From Drosophila pseudoobscura (lineage: Eukaryota > Arthropoda > Insecta > Diptera > Drosophilidae): a stretch of 64,000 bases of DNA. Positions 13,547 to 26,518 of this stretch are shown here, piece by piece; the first letter of the stretch is position 1; every line of letters starts with the position of its first letter. The notes under the pieces are model-generated. The model was not told the origin of the DNA, did not search any database, and saw only the letters and a program-made list of their open reading frames with translations. Both the position numbers and the translations under genes were made by a program. Location of the stretch: assembly GCF_009870125.1 (NCBI RefSeq), contig NC_046679.1:26164001-26228000 (forward strand). Reading direction: 5' to 3'.

Positions 13547-14631
13547 CTTTTTGGGTTGTGTTGTGATTCTTTTCCTGCGGTTTTGCCAATTTGTCGGGTT
13601 TTCCTGGTTTTTGTTCGGGCTGTTTTCCCCAAAAATTCTTTATGGAAACTTTGCAAAATTCAAATTCAACGGGTACGGGGGAAGGGGCGGAGGTTGCATC
13701 CCCCCCCGCACTCTTCCAAGCTGCTACTCTGCCACTTTTCCACTTGCACTTACTTTTCCCCCGAATTTCGTATTGAGTTGACAATATTTTTAATAGAAGA
13801 AACTCTCGTCGGAGAGGAAACTTTTCTTTTACTCCCAACAATTTTACAGTCACTGTCTGAAGGTGTTGGTGAGTCGAGGGGGGGGGGGGGGCACCCTATA
13901 GGGGGGGCTAGAGAGGGTGTCTCTGTTTGTATTTCAATTTGTGAGCCTTTTATAGAATTATGCACTTTTGTCAGCCTTCCTTCCACTGAAGGGGCCCGGT
14001 CCTTGCCACTGCCCTCTTTTCTGCCTTCTGTTGCATGAAAGTTTCTTCTGCTCGAAGTTGCCTCTTCATAGAAGTTGGCCAACAACAATTTTTGCGAGCC
14101 AATTGAGTTGCAAGTTTTTCGGTGTTCCACTTTGGCGTTGTCAAGTGCATGCCTGGGAGTCCTGGATTCCTGGTTTCCTGGGAGCCTTGAAAGGGGGGAA
14201 CCATCCCCTAAATATGATTAAATGCGGGAGTTTTTCTCAGAGTAAGCGTTTCGGAGTTTTAGCCGTTGGATTTCCTGTGATTTTCCCCCCAAAAAACATA
14301 AGAACCAGAGCAGATCTCCTATCTACTATTTATAATCGTTGACAGCCGATTCGAGTTTAATTTCTTAATAAATAATAATAATTTCTTTCTCCATAAGTAC
14401 TTTAAAATTTGTTGAGATACATTTCGTATCCGTATCTGTCGTATCTCGCATCTCGTATCGCTAGTTATATGTGTAATTTCCCATCTAATTGGGAATGCTA
14501 ATCCCAGGGAGGCAGCAGCACTCCCAGCACTCTCGACTCTGCCTCTGCCTGTGCCACCGATTCCTGAGTCCGATTCCAATTCCATTTCCATTTGCCATAA
14601 AAAACATTGCTGCGGAGGAATTTGTTTCACT

Positions 14632-14650
14632 CTCTCTCTCTCTCTCTCTC
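14632..14650 (+). repeat. (CT)n microsatellite
   Basis: About nine to ten CT dinucleotides, with a poly-C run following some 60 bases downstream. Confidence 0.7.
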
Positions 14651-15958
14651 GTTCTTTTGCCGCCCCATTCGTTTGCACTTTGCTCCACCATTTGGCAGTC
14701 CATAAACATTGCCCCCCCCCCTCCTACTCCCCTCTGTAGCCCCATTAATTTCCGTCTAAGCCCCTGGAGGGGAGGAGTAGGAGGAGGAAGCGGAGAAAGC
14801 GGGGAGCGGGAAATGAATGCGAAATGTTTCACTCGTTTTAATCATTAAAATTGTCTGTCAATTAAACAACAAGATTGCTCACCAGGTGGCAACATTCCCA
14901 TTCTTATAGATCCTTTGAGGAGGTAGGATGTTGCCACAAATATTTGTGTGTGTGAGTGTGTGTGTGTGTGTGTGATTCCTTTCTTCTGGCGGCTGTCTTC
15001 AAATTAAAAAATCCCCGCCACACGTGGCAAAACAAATGGCGGCATGGCGGATGCCACTTCTTGTGTGCCTTGCGGCAATTTGTAGTCTTTCGCATTCAAC
15101 GTTTTTATTGCAACACAGAAAAAGAGCAGGAGATGGTGCAGTACAGCAAAGGAGTCGGTGGGCCAGGAGGAGAAGGAGGAGGAGGGCGAGTGCCAGGCGG
15201 GTGGGGCGTTCAAGGATAAGTGGAAGATGCAGAGGAGGTGTGTAATAAAGCTTCGATGATATATGTGCATGAATAAGAAGGTACATATATACGATATATA
15301 GTACAGTACTCTTTATGTATAGGACGATTTATTCCAGCTATTGCCTCTTGGGGTATCGAAAAGCGAGTGTGTCCTGTGGGCACTGCAGAGCCGTCTCCCT
15401 CCTCCTCCTCCACTGCCTCCTCCTCTGCCTCCAGCTATGATTATAAGCCACAGAACGAGGCTTCCTTTTGGGGGACTGCTTTCTGCCGCAATGCCATTGT
15501 CCATGATAAATGGGCATAGGAAAGAAAGAGTGAAAGAAAGAAAGAGTAGGGCTACGAGGAGGCGGGGAGGATAAGTATCGGAAGATAATGAAATTATTAA
15601 AATTCACACAAGAAATATCCTTTAGAAGGGAGATAAATGAAGACAATTTTTGGGGTGTTCTAAAAATAATAATAAAAATTAATTTTGAATATTTGTTTAT
15701 GAAAATTTGTATTTATGTCTGGAGGTGCAAATTCTTTCTCTGATTCTTCGTTCTATCTCCCATCTGCTCCTTGTATCTTTTCCTCTTCTTTCCCGCTCTT
15801 TTCTCCTTCCTCTTAGCCTCTTAGCCTAAGCCCTAGCCATCTCACTCTCTATATTGACCACAAAATCCTGGCCAAAAACTATTGCCCGTTAAAACCTAAA
15901 TAAGCTGATCATAAAACCATAAACCAAAATCAAGTTCATCAAGGGAGAAGCCAATAAA

Positions 15959-15983
15959 AGAGAGAGAGAGAGAGAGAGAGAGT
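15959..15983 (+). repeat. (GA)n microsatellite
   Basis: An uninterrupted run of about twelve GA dinucleotides. GA runs can bind GAGA factor or CLAMP in flies, but nothing nearby identifies a promoter. Confidence 0.8.
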
Positions 15984-17803
15984 ACATTCATGGCACTGCT
16001 TTCCTTCTTAGTTCAGAGTTAGAGCTGAATCCATTATGAGCTTTTTGGCCTTTTGTGTGTGTCTGTTCTCATCCTCTGGAGAAGCGTTCCTTTTCCACTT
16101 GAGCTGCGTCAATCCCCGGCTAAGACTCTGTTGCCACAATCACAAGTTCATTGGCCACACAGCCACACATGGCTAACAGATGGAAAGGGACAGAGAAAAG
16201 ACGGAAAGAGACGGATAGAGACGGTACCTGTAGGAGGGGCAACGAATGGAGTGATGGACTTATGGTTGAAGTATCTATAAAAGTCATTAGACTTAAAGTT
16301 TTAACAGTGTCGAAGGGTGGGAAGGGAAAGAAAAGGAGATCCTTTAGGGAGTCCTTGAGGTTAACCTGAAGAGTGAATTTCGGGTTGCCAAAAATCCCCA
16401 GAAACCTCAAAGCCCCCCCGAACTTCGGTTTACAGCAATTTTCATTGTTTGCAGAACGAAAAAAAGTAAGAAAAAGGAAAGTCAACGGAGGAAGGGAGTA
16501 AAACTCTTAAAACTCTAGCTGCAGGGCTGGAGACCCGGAGACCATGTGAGGAGCAACTCAATAAATCAATATTTGAGTGTGTCTATCATGCCACTCCTTC
16601 AGTGGACAAGGGGAACCCCTTTAGAGGAGGACCGTCTCCTACCCTTTGGCAGTAAATGCAATTGTCTTTGAAGAGCAGAAGAAGGATGAAGGACGAATGG
16701 CCCGGGGGGTCATGGTGTCCTGTCTGAGCCTCTGGCATTTGAGGAAATGGCAGATAAATTTGCTTTTAAAGCGCTTTAAGTGTCGCTCGCGTTGAGTGAA
16801 AGCAAAAAAAAAGGGAGGCACAGAGGGAGGAGTATGAGGCGCCATGTGATGGTCCACAAAATCCAGAAGAGGACGTAACGTGCGCCTGCCTGCCTGCCCC
16901 TTCGATGTGTGTGTGTGTGGCACCGAGATGATTGTTGGCGAAGGGGGGCGGAGATGATGATGCCACAGCCATGGGCCAGGCGGTGGGGGCGGCGTATTTC
17001 AGTCATAAAATATTTCAATATTGTAACAGATTTTTTACGCCCTTCCTACCTGCCTCCCACCCCTCTCTTTTCCTCCATGTTCTGTTTTCAGAGGGAATTT
17101 TGTAATCTTTTGCTCTTTTTTTTTGTTTTTGAGGGTTTTCATATTTTTCTTTTATTATAGTATGAGATTTTCTTTCTTTTTGGGTTTTGGGTTGGTTTTT
17201 GTCATTATTTACGTATTTGTAGTGCAGTTTTTTCTTGGTTTTTCATAGCTTCTTTTTGATTGTTTTTTGTTTGTTTTTTGATCAATGTGTCAACAACAAA
17301 CAAGATGCAGTCGCAAAAAAAACATTTGTAAAGGCTTAACGGGAAAACCACTCATCCAATCTTTTGCTAAAATTAAAAATGAAAAACAAAAACCCCCAGA
17401 GAAACTAATGAAAAAATGTTGAAAAATAAAGGAAATCTATGGAAAAAATCCTGAAAAATCTATAATAAAAAAATATGTTAAATAAAAAGGGATGCGGGGG
17501 ATGTGTACTTTGATTTTTGTTTGATGCGCTCATGCCTCAAACTGTTGCCACTGCGACTGTCTGTGGCAAGTGCCTGCCCCTCTCCCCATTATGTGTGCCA
17601 CAAATAATTTGATTTCCTTTTGTGAGTGTGTGTTTTTTTTTCTCTTTCAGGCCTGCAACATTTACATTTGCATTAAATTTCAATTCGCATGGGGGGTTAC
17701 CACATGCCCCTCTTCTGCATTTGCGAAGGGGGTATAATTTATAACTAAATCCCTGGCATAAGCAGCTCAAATCCAATGGCATTTGGCCATGTTTACCCAT
17801 CAT

Positions 17804-17821
17804 CCCCCCCCCCCCCCCCCC
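17804..17821 (+). repeat. poly-C tract
   Basis: Eighteen consecutive C residues, long for a fly genome. The exact length may be affected by sequencing error. Confidence 0.85.
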
Positions 17822-18551
17822 TCCAACCCCTCGGCAGACAGAGCCTGGAGGCGGCAAAGGACGGACCATTCTGCGGCCATATGTTGTTCTGTTCCAGCGC
17901 GAGAGGGAGGGGGAGGGGGAGGCTGCAAATCCGCCATCATTTGAATAGGACTACGAGCGGCGGAATGAAATTCGATTCAGATTCAGATACAGATACAGAT
18001 TCGTGGATTCTGTGGAATCTATTTAATGGCATCCGCGATGTGTGTGTGCGGTCGAGAGGGTAAAAAAAGGGGTAAAGTGAGGGAGCATGATTACCAAAAG
18101 AAGGCTTTTACAGTCACTGATCGATTGGCAGGAATGGAGTTTACTTTGGGAATTGCATAATTTGTAGGGGATTGGAAAAAGGGCGGTCGAAGGGGAGGCG
18201 GGGCGCTTATGGCCAGAAGCCAATGTAATTGAATGTGAGACATTTCAGACTTTAATTTCGAGGAAATTTAAACAACAATTTTGAAAGAATTTTTTGCAGA
18301 TTTTGCAGAAATCCAGCGATTCTTTAAAATTTCCCGTGAAATTTTTTACAAGAAGCAGAAATCAAGAGTTTTTTCCAGGAAAACCCCGAGGAAAGCATAT
18401 TTGAAAGATACTCTAAAACCATAAAATAATTATCATTCATAAAGATGATCTTAGCTGTCAGATAAGATTAAATCATTGCAATCCCTTTTTTTAGAAAGAA
18501 AGCAATCATCCTGGCTGTTCTTTAAAGATGATTTTCACTGTATTCACGTTC

Positions 18552-18569
18552 AATGTACATATGTACATT
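18552..18569. repeat. 18-base perfect palindrome
   Basis: AATGTACATATGTACATT reads the same on both strands. It is composed of the common TACATATGTA core, so it may be only a low-complexity coincidence. Confidence 0.6.
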
Positions 18570-19852
18570 AAACAATAACTGCAAACAAACAATACAATCG
18601 ACAAATTTCATTTTGAATTCTGATTTCATTGTTGGTGTTCGTTCGGTTGGTTCCTGGTTCCTGGTTGGCCCATTGTTTGATGCGTATTTTGTATTGGGTT
18701 TTTGTGGGTTTTGGTGGGTTTTTCCTTTGGCCAACATTGTTTGGTCATAATTAAGCCTCTCTCTACTTTACTCTTTTCATCTCGTGGGCAGCTCTGTTTT
18801 CCCTCCTGTTTCTCATTTTTGTGATGCACTAGAGCCTCATTTGCCATCGAAATTATTGGTGGCATCAATTTTACGGAGGATTGATGGATATTTGTGGAAT
18901 ACTTTCATCTGTCTATTACACTCTCTCTTCCTCTCATAATACATATGCAGCTTTGCTTCAATGCAGTTTAATTTTGGCGCTACTTTTCTTCAACTACTCG
19001 TACTTTTTTCTTACCATTTCTTTTTTGATAAGTCCAAAGATACGTACGTGTGTCCTTTTGACTTGATTGTGAGCGTGTGTGTGTGTGTCCTTAAAGAGTA
19101 CTAGTACGCGTGTGTATATAAGTAGCATATTGTATATACTTATACATGGTGAAGCAATAATATACACCATGTATATAAGTAGGAGTGAAGTGGAAGTAGT
19201 ATAAGTGCTCCCCCAAAAATCACTTCCCATCTCAAGATGTGACCAGTGACCAGAGCCCCCTTCGTCTGTCCCTTTCCTTGTCTAAAGTCCCTCTCTCTGT
19301 AGCTCTCCCTCCATCTCTTCATCCCGGCATCTGTCAATCCTCATGTCTTCTTACGGACCCTTTCGACCAAACATTGGTACTCTCGCAAGGTACATTTAAT
19401 GGTGGGTAAACCGGTAAACCGGTAAACCGCTTCCACTTTTCTTCTTTCTGTACCTCTCCATCCACTCTCCATCCACCCATAGGCATGCCCCTGTCCTATT
19501 GCCTTACCTTCTGCTTGATATACCTTGCTGCGACTTCTCCTGTTCTCGTGTTTCCCTCCCACTTGCACTTTGGTAACTCTGTTGCCTCCTTTTTCCACTT
19601 CCTGACTTCTCGTCGCCGGTTGCGTCCCCCCGTCGTCGGCGCCTTCGTTTCTTCGTCGCTGCCTTCGACAGCAATGTCAACGTCTTCGTCATCATCTTCT
19701 CTATTTCCTCCTTCCCCCCCTCCACTCCACTCCACACCACTCCTCTCTTTTTCTGTTGGGTCTTTGTTATTGTTTGTTAATATATAGTACTGCGATTACG
19801 GTATTGTTGCTGTTGCTTTTGCTACTTACTTCTCGTTCTCGTTCGTTCTCTC

Positions 19853-19874
19853 TTGTTGTTGTTGTTGTTGTTGT
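19853..19874 (+). repeat. (TTG)n microsatellite
   Basis: About seven TTG triplets. Simple-sequence DNA. Confidence 0.8.
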
Positions 19875-20401
19875 CTCCTTGCGTATGTATTTTGCTCACG
19901 TAATAACGATAATAACGCTTATTTCTTTCATTTCTTTCTACTTTTACCCGAAACCACTTTCGAGACAGAAAAAAAGAGAGCTCTCTTTCTAGTTTTTGCC
20001 TTCTTTTTTTTTTTTTTTTTGTGCGGGAGGGCACAATGTCGTTGGATGCTGTTGTCGGGAGCACTGCTGCTGCTGTCATGTAATTCTCTTAGAGCTTAGA
20101 GTAGCATAATATTTATTGTGGATTTTTTTTTGTATAGGGTATAAGGAAAGCGATATTCGGGGTATATATGTAGGACGGTGGGTGATCAAGGTTTTCGATC
20201 AGAGGGCTGTTGCCTCAAACCCCCACGTAAACCTCATAGCGCAGTTATCCTTCTTATTCCTAGATACATTATACTACCGGCTCTATATTTATTTAGGTCA
20301 GCAGTGCATTATACTCTCCAAATTTTAGCCCGATTAGTATAAATCATAACCATGTTCAGGTGTGAACAGTGGGTCTTTGAAGGGAGAAGGCATTCTTAAG
20401 T

Positions 20402-20409
20402 GTTCAAAC
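20402..20409 (+). repeat. target-site duplication, left copy
   Basis: GTTCAAAC directly precedes the left inverted repeat of the P-related element and is repeated exactly at 20,670-20,677. Eight bases is the duplication length made by P-family transposases. Confidence 0.85.
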
Positions 20410-20669
20410 CATGATGCAATTATACAAGGTGGTCTCGTCGGGAGCCGATGTTCGTTCGTGTTGTCCCTTATCGTCAGTGCATGCTTGCTTGTTGATGATG
20501 AAGGTTGATCACGGACGAATTTTTTGATATATTCTTAACCCTTATGCCCCGACAACAACAAAATTACATATTGCATATTATATAAACAGCATTTCACTCG
20601 CACTTATTGCTAGCATACGTTAAGGGACTGACTTTTGCCGACGAGACCACCTTGTATAATTGCATCATT
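20410..20669 (-). mobile_element. P-element-related miniature transposon (MITE)
   Basis: A 260-bp non-autonomous element. Its ends are inverted repeats: 20,411-20,441 and 20,638-20,668 are perfect reverse complements over 31 bases. The left terminus reads CATGATGCAATT and the shared inner part contains AAGGTGGTCTCGTCGG. From memory this matches the 31-bp terminal repeat of the canonical P element apart from a few substitutions. GTTCAAAC at 20,402-20,409 and 20,670-20,677 is an exact 8-bp target duplication, the P-type length. The right subterminal part (about 20,590-20,637, with GCATACGTTAAG) resembles the P 5' subterminal region in reverse, so the element probably lies on the minus strand. 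The outermost right base is T where the left end predicts G. There is no room for transposase exons, so it would need transposase supplied in trans. Confidence 0.9.
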
Positions 20670-20677
20670 GTTCAAAC
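20670..20677 (+). repeat. target-site duplication, right copy
   Basis: GTTCAAAC directly follows the right inverted repeat. It is an exact match to the left copy, which argues that the insertion is not old. Confidence 0.85.
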
Positions 20678-23600
20678 TAACAAAACGTTTTTCTTTCTAT
20701 TGCGTTCAATTGCTCTCAAAAAGAGAAAGAGCTCTCAGAAAGAGCATGTGCTGCAATACATACGAGTGAGTACTCTCCCACCTTTCAAGTCTTGCATCTC
20801 TCTTGTGTTCTCTGCTGTCGTTAGGCTCTTCTTAACTGCTTGATCATCGCATAACAATCTCGTTGTTCTGCATTTGCGATCCTCGAAAAAATTGTAATAG
20901 AAACTTCCAGGAAAACCCCAATCCTCTGTCTTTTACACGGTATCAACTATTCGACTACTGTAAGCGTCCACACTTTTCTTTTAGTCTGGTTTGGTGCTTT
21001 TTGCACCATCAAATGCGCTTAACTGTTTCGTCTGCCCCTCTCCACCCTTTCCTCCCGCAGCCTGTGTCACGCACGCTGAAGGGGTGACAGCGGGGGAGCC
21101 AAGAGGGAAGCCAAGAGGGAAGACAAATTGATAAAAAGTCACAGAATGAAGTCACAGTCGTCGCATCGAATCACAATCATCAACAAACAAAAAAAAAACA
21201 CAAAGGGTATGGCAGGAGGGAACTAGGAGCTCTATAGAGCTCTCTGCAATTGATAGAAACTCCATGTCTCGGGGAAGTTTTTGTTGCTGCGGGATTTCGC
21301 TTTTATTTTCGCTTTAATTTCTGTGTTTTTGTTTGGTTTAAGCTGTGTATTTTCGTTTATTTTTCTTCCGGTTTTTTTCTTAAGATTTGAATTCTGTTTA
21401 TGGATTCATAGTCACGTAGTGCAGCGGATCGTACTGATACCGTGCTTGCTTATCTGCGGCCCTGACCTAAGACAAGCAAATCGGACATAAACTCTGGTTA
21501 TCTGTGGTAAGTGGGTTATCCCACGCTTTGAACCAGGAAATAGTGATAAATATTGTGAATATATGATGTTTGGGAGTACTATTTTTGTGGCACGGTGAAG
21601 TTGTATTCGGGGTTCTTAGGGGTTCCGAATTGGTTACGATAAAAAAGAGGCTGTGTTAGGGAGATTTTCAGATACTAAAAAACATGTTCCATCATTTCTT
21701 TTCTCGAACGAACACGTTCAAGCATGCATGAATGGTGTTCGAGTGGTTCGAACGTTTCGAATGTACTTTATGGGGCTCTATTGAAGCTTTTGCCTCTGAT
21801 GGTCTCTGATATATCTCTTTAATCTCCTTAATCGAAAGTTCAAATCGATTTAATTACACAAACAATTAGCATAGTACGAGTAGTTTCTTTTTACCTATTG
21901 CAGCAATGCCGACCTCAAACCTAATTCAAAACTAATCAAATTTGACGTCGGAGTTCAAAGTAATCATCAAATTGCTGTCTCTGTGTGGCTGTGGCTGTGG
22001 ATGTGGGCAATTTGTTGATGAGATTTAATTGAGTTTATGTTCAATTATATCCTTGCTTTCTAGGCCACAACTCCAATCGATGGCGTTTCTTTGTTTGTCT
22101 CTGCATATAATTATAATTATCCAACCGTTATTATCAGATATAAGATACATCGAATGAACATTGTGGCGGATAATGGGAGGGGGACAATGTGTCTGTGTAC
22201 TCTGATCTACTCTCGAGATGTAGAATGTCACTAGATGGAATGGGGTGTGGGGGGCCTTGTGTTTGGACTTGCCACCGCCTTGGGTCTTTGTCAGCCATTT
22301 GCTGTAATGCGATGCCACACGATGATGTTTGCTGCCCCACACGATGATGTTCGATTAATTTTCCAAAGATTGAAGCAGCGTTTGGTGGCCTAATAATTAT
22401 GTCGATGGCATTTGGGGCACGTACAACAAACAGAGCAAAGGCACGAAAACAAACGTATAAAATACAAAATACTGAAAGGACTCACCCTGCCTCCTAGCGG
22501 CATAAAGCAGGAGGCCTCTTAAGTAGTCGTCAACATCAGTCATGCGTGCGCAGATATTTTAAGTGCTTCCTCTTGGTGGAACGTGCCCCAGCCCCCCTAC
22601 GATAACCAGTATCGGACTTTACACAGTGCAACCAGATAGAGAGAGATAGATAGCCAGAAAGAGACGCCACACGGGTCGCTGCCACATTATAATATCGATG
22701 CAGGCAGGCAGGCAGGTCTCCCCTGCCAAGGCTCGTCCTTAAGTGCACCCACCCACTATCCTTCCATCCGCACAAACGCCCATGCGATTACCAATCTAAC
22801 GGGTGAATCCTTTAGGCCTCTGCCAGGCGGCTGCACTTCACTCCTGATTCCCAGCCACTGCCACTGGCAGGGCTTAAGAGGCCATAATGAATGGACACTT
22901 GAAGCGCGCGAAAGAATGAAATCGCAGGGAAGTTAACTCTCAAGTGGAGTTTGCAAAGCCACGAGAAATGTGGGCTAGCAGAGCTATCGATGCGGGAAGC
23001 AGTGGTGTATAAGGAAATTCCAATAGAATCTACCAAAGATAAAGCCATAGATTATCTACCTTTACGCTACCTTTACTCTACCTTTTACTGATTACTAAAG
23101 AGTGTAGCACATCGTTTAATATTCATATTTAATTTCACTTCCGGAAGAATAACTTCTGTACAAAAGATGTGGAATCGTTTCCCCTTCCGCATTGTTTTAC
23201 ACCTTTCAGGGTATTCCTCCTCTGTTGTTCGTGTGCCTTAAGGTGGTCTGAATTCGGGACTCTGCAGCCACCCTCGCACTCTCCTTTCTGCACATAATAG
23301 GTACAGTCTGTGTTGTATTATGTGCTCAAGCACCCAACCACACCAGAATGGCAGTAGCATGGTACCCATACCCATTATTGCATTGCATTACTATACGAAT
23401 CCCATTGCATTATAATGCCTCTGAACCGGCCTGTCTCCTGCTCCATCGATTGTTGTTCTTGTTGATTGTTTGGGGCTGGCTGTTGTGGGTGTGGTTGGCT
23501 GCCGCAATCTCCCACAATCCAGAGACAATAGGTGTTTGTGGATGCGTTGCAGTGGTTAAGCGCAGGGAGTGTTAGGTAGAGGGTAAGGCAGCGGGCCTCT

Positions 23601-25787
23601 AGTGATCGGTGCCCGCAAGTTCCCGCAATGAGTGGGTGGGGTTTCCTCTTCTGAAGGTTTTCTACGTACTCATATATATACTCCTATGTATATACCGATA
23701 AGATTGTGCCTTACCTTCTCCACAACATACCATATTTAAGCTCTTACGTGGTTCTTACATTGTTTCTGCTGATAATATAAATGAATAGAGTGGCTTAAAG
23801 AAAGGCCCATAGGAGTATATCTAAGGAGAAGAACAGAGAGAGTGACACCCGCTATAGGAATGCTGTTTTCATAATCACCTCTAGCGCACACACTCCTTGG
23901 CACACTCCTCCTTCCTAGAGAACAATGCATTCAGAAATAATACAAAAAACCAACAAACGGAGAGAGAAAAGAAAGAAAAATCTGCTTTTCTTTTGACGGG
24001 CGAAACACTCCATTAGAGAACCGCCTCCTGACAGTTGAAACGGAAAAAAGAGGGGGAAAAAAAACAAACAATTAACCCTGGAATGCCAGCGGTGGGTGTG
24101 ATATGCCCGCTTGACACTTGTCAAGAGAGAAAAAGTGTCACAGAAAATATGTTTTTGTTGAAGGTAAAGTTATGATAAGAGAATGGGGGTCATCTATGGC
24201 CTTATTTAAATAATCATTTTTTAAGGTTAAAAGAAGAAGAAGACTGAAAAACCTTTCATCGATAAATTCTCGCTTTGGGAACTTTAAAGAGCCTCCCACC
24301 CTTAAGGGGCTTTTCATTGGGGCGGGGGCTGGGGCCGTGCCTTCAAGGTCAGGCCTCGACTAATACATTACGGGTCATTTATTTGAAATGCTCTCATCCT
24401 GGGGCTGCTGCTCCCTTGGGGGGCAGGGATTGTCAAGTGCATGAAATATTTCAAAACATTTCGAGGGTTGTGGTGGCTTAGGCTGCGTGGGGGTGGGTTC
24501 TGTGTGTGTTTGACAATCCTTCAAACTCCCGTTAAGCGGCGGCCACTCGTCAAGTGTGCCTCTCAAGAGCACCCCCTCCTCTCTTTTCCCCTCATCATCT
24601 TTCCTTTTCCATTTCCGAAAGAAAAGGGAAAAGGAATTCGCAAGAAATTTCATTTCCTGGATGTTCCACAAGAGGAGGTCCCTCCTGGACCTGGACCTGG
24701 TGGCTGAAGCCACCGCTGGGCCTCTCCTACACTCCACTCATTTATTTGGCTTTAACATAAAACCAATTTAAACTTGGCCCAAAGGCGGGGAAGCAAAGGA
24801 GGGGCAGGGACTGTTTAACGTGCCTCAATATGCAGCAGACAGACAATAACAAACTACCTCTCGCACAGAAAAAAGAGAGAGAAACCATTTTAATTTCATT
24901 TCAGAGAGTCGTAATTTTAAGTTCGAGTTTCCATTCGTGGCAGGGAGGAGAAGGGGCATGCCACCTGTCCTTGAAAGTGGGTTGGGGCTGGGTTGGGGTG
25001 GGTTGGAAGCTGCCACTTAATACTCGTGGGAAAAACAACAATGAGAGTCGGGGAAAAACGAAAGAGGAGGTGGAAACTTGATAATAACTCGAACTTTCAG
25101 GCATCGTCAGGGATTCTTCGGGGGTTTGCTTTTGCTTTTTGGCTTTATTCCACAAGAAGGAAAGTTTTGGCCGCCCCTCGCACCGCTGGAAGATGTTGTG
25201 GAGGAGGATTTGGCACTGCCACTTGTGCCTCTGCCGCTGCCTCTGCCTCTGCCCCGGCGCCTCCTTTCCTGCTTTTCATAATTGCAGAATTGTGAGAGGA
25301 TTGTGGAAATTAAGCAACTCTCCTTCGCCCCCCCGCAACGCTCTCATAACAAAAACAAGCATCCTCTTAGGCGATAACGATTAAGGCAACAGATTTATGC
25401 ACAAACACACACACACACACACACGAGTGGGTTGGCGTGTGGCACATGCCCCAACAGGTGCGTCCACACCACATACACCGCAGCATACAAGGAGGCCCAA
25501 TCTTCTAACCCATCATCTCCTCCGCTCCTCATCCTTTTAGTCCTTTCCCGTAGTTAAGTGCAAGCGCAATTTAAATTCCAAATTTGTTAAACTGTCACAA
25601 GTGTTTTGAATGCGAAATGAGGAAGTGGTCCACCCACCCACAGCACTCCCCCCCCCTCCCCGCGGAGGGTGGGAGAACAGTGTGGTACATACAAATAGGG
25701 CACAAGTTTCAAGGAAATATATAGAAATTTCGAGGCACGAATATTCTAGGACAGCGAAAGAAATAGACATACTATATATTTTATATT
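20678..25787. other. gene-free stretch
   Basis: No supportable gene. It includes ordinary intron-like or intergenic DNA, a GCAGGCAG run near 22,697 and a (CA)n tract near 25,405. Open frames are under 125 codons and carry no domain. Confidence 0.55.
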
Positions 25788-26518
25788 GCTGACACCGCAG
25801 CCAAAACTACCTCCAAACTACCCCTCATATATACCCCCAATCATAATTCTAAGGACATCTCACTATTCCTTAAGAAAATCCTCATATCCAAACAAACAGA
25901 CCTCCTCACTAAGACTTCCCCCTGGTACCAACAAGTTATCAACCTATCTTCCACTCATCCTCCCCCCAAACTCCTAAACAACCTTAACAGGAGACACCAA
26001 GTCATCCTAAATAGATTGAGACTAGGGCACAAAAGATTAACCAATGCCCACTACATGGATAAAACATCCTCCAAAGCTTGCCCACTGTGCCACAACCCAA
26101 CCATAGACATAAGACACATACTATACACATGCCCCGCCCTCTGTCTTCAAAGATCCTCAATATTCCATATCACCGACCCCATGCAATACATCTCCAACCC
26201 TAACAACAAAAACGCAAAAATAATCCTCAACTATCTAGACCAATCTAAAATCACTACATTCACTACATATAACCTCATAAACAATCATCCCTGTACATAT
26301 ACATATACACAATTAGTATCTTAGATAATAATTCCTCCACAACATATAATAACGTATAGAACCAACCCTGTACATATGTATGTATATAAGCACTTACATC
26401 CTCAAACGTAAATGAATACTATAGTGAGCTTAAGGCCTCAGCAGCTATAGCCCCATACCCTGTTAATACCTAGTTTTAACTATTTATTAGCTTATATAAA
26501 TAAATAAATAAATAAATA
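25788..26518 (+). mobile_element. 5'-truncated non-LTR retrotransposon (LINE) 3' end
   Basis: An open frame from 25,788 to the stop at 26,322-26,324 (178 codons, no internal stop) encodes the C-terminal end of a LINE ORF2. It starts at ADTAAK, which looks like the last acidic motif of an RNase H domain. It then runs through an Arg/Leu-rich segment (LRLGHKRLTN) to a zinc-knuckle-like CPLCHNPTIDIRHILYTCP (CxxC-H-C pattern) typical of I/LOA/R1-type elements. The 3' UTR ends in an ATAA-type tail, TAAATAAATAAATAAATA, at about 26,497-26,518. The left edge is approximate. The intact frame suggests a fairly recent insertion, dead on arrival because of the 5' truncation. The family (for example a Bilbo/Trim-like LOA element) is a guess. 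Confidence 0.8.

Larger units (their letters stand above)
10862..20400. other. gene-free stretch
   Basis: No supportable gene. The only larger-scale structures are simple repeats (20-bp repeat near 13,470, poly-C/poly-G runs, (GA)n near 15,960, poly-C at 17,804, (TTG)n near 19,853) and an 18-base palindrome at 18,552. Open frames of up to about 184 codons overlap pyrimidine-rich tracts and lack domains. Confidence 0.6.

Noticed and set aside
13320..14038. overlapping plus-strand frames of 153 and 184 codons
   Set aside because: They are created by the 20-bp repeat and by pyrimidine-rich and poly-G DNA, with strongly biased, repetitive residues and no domains.
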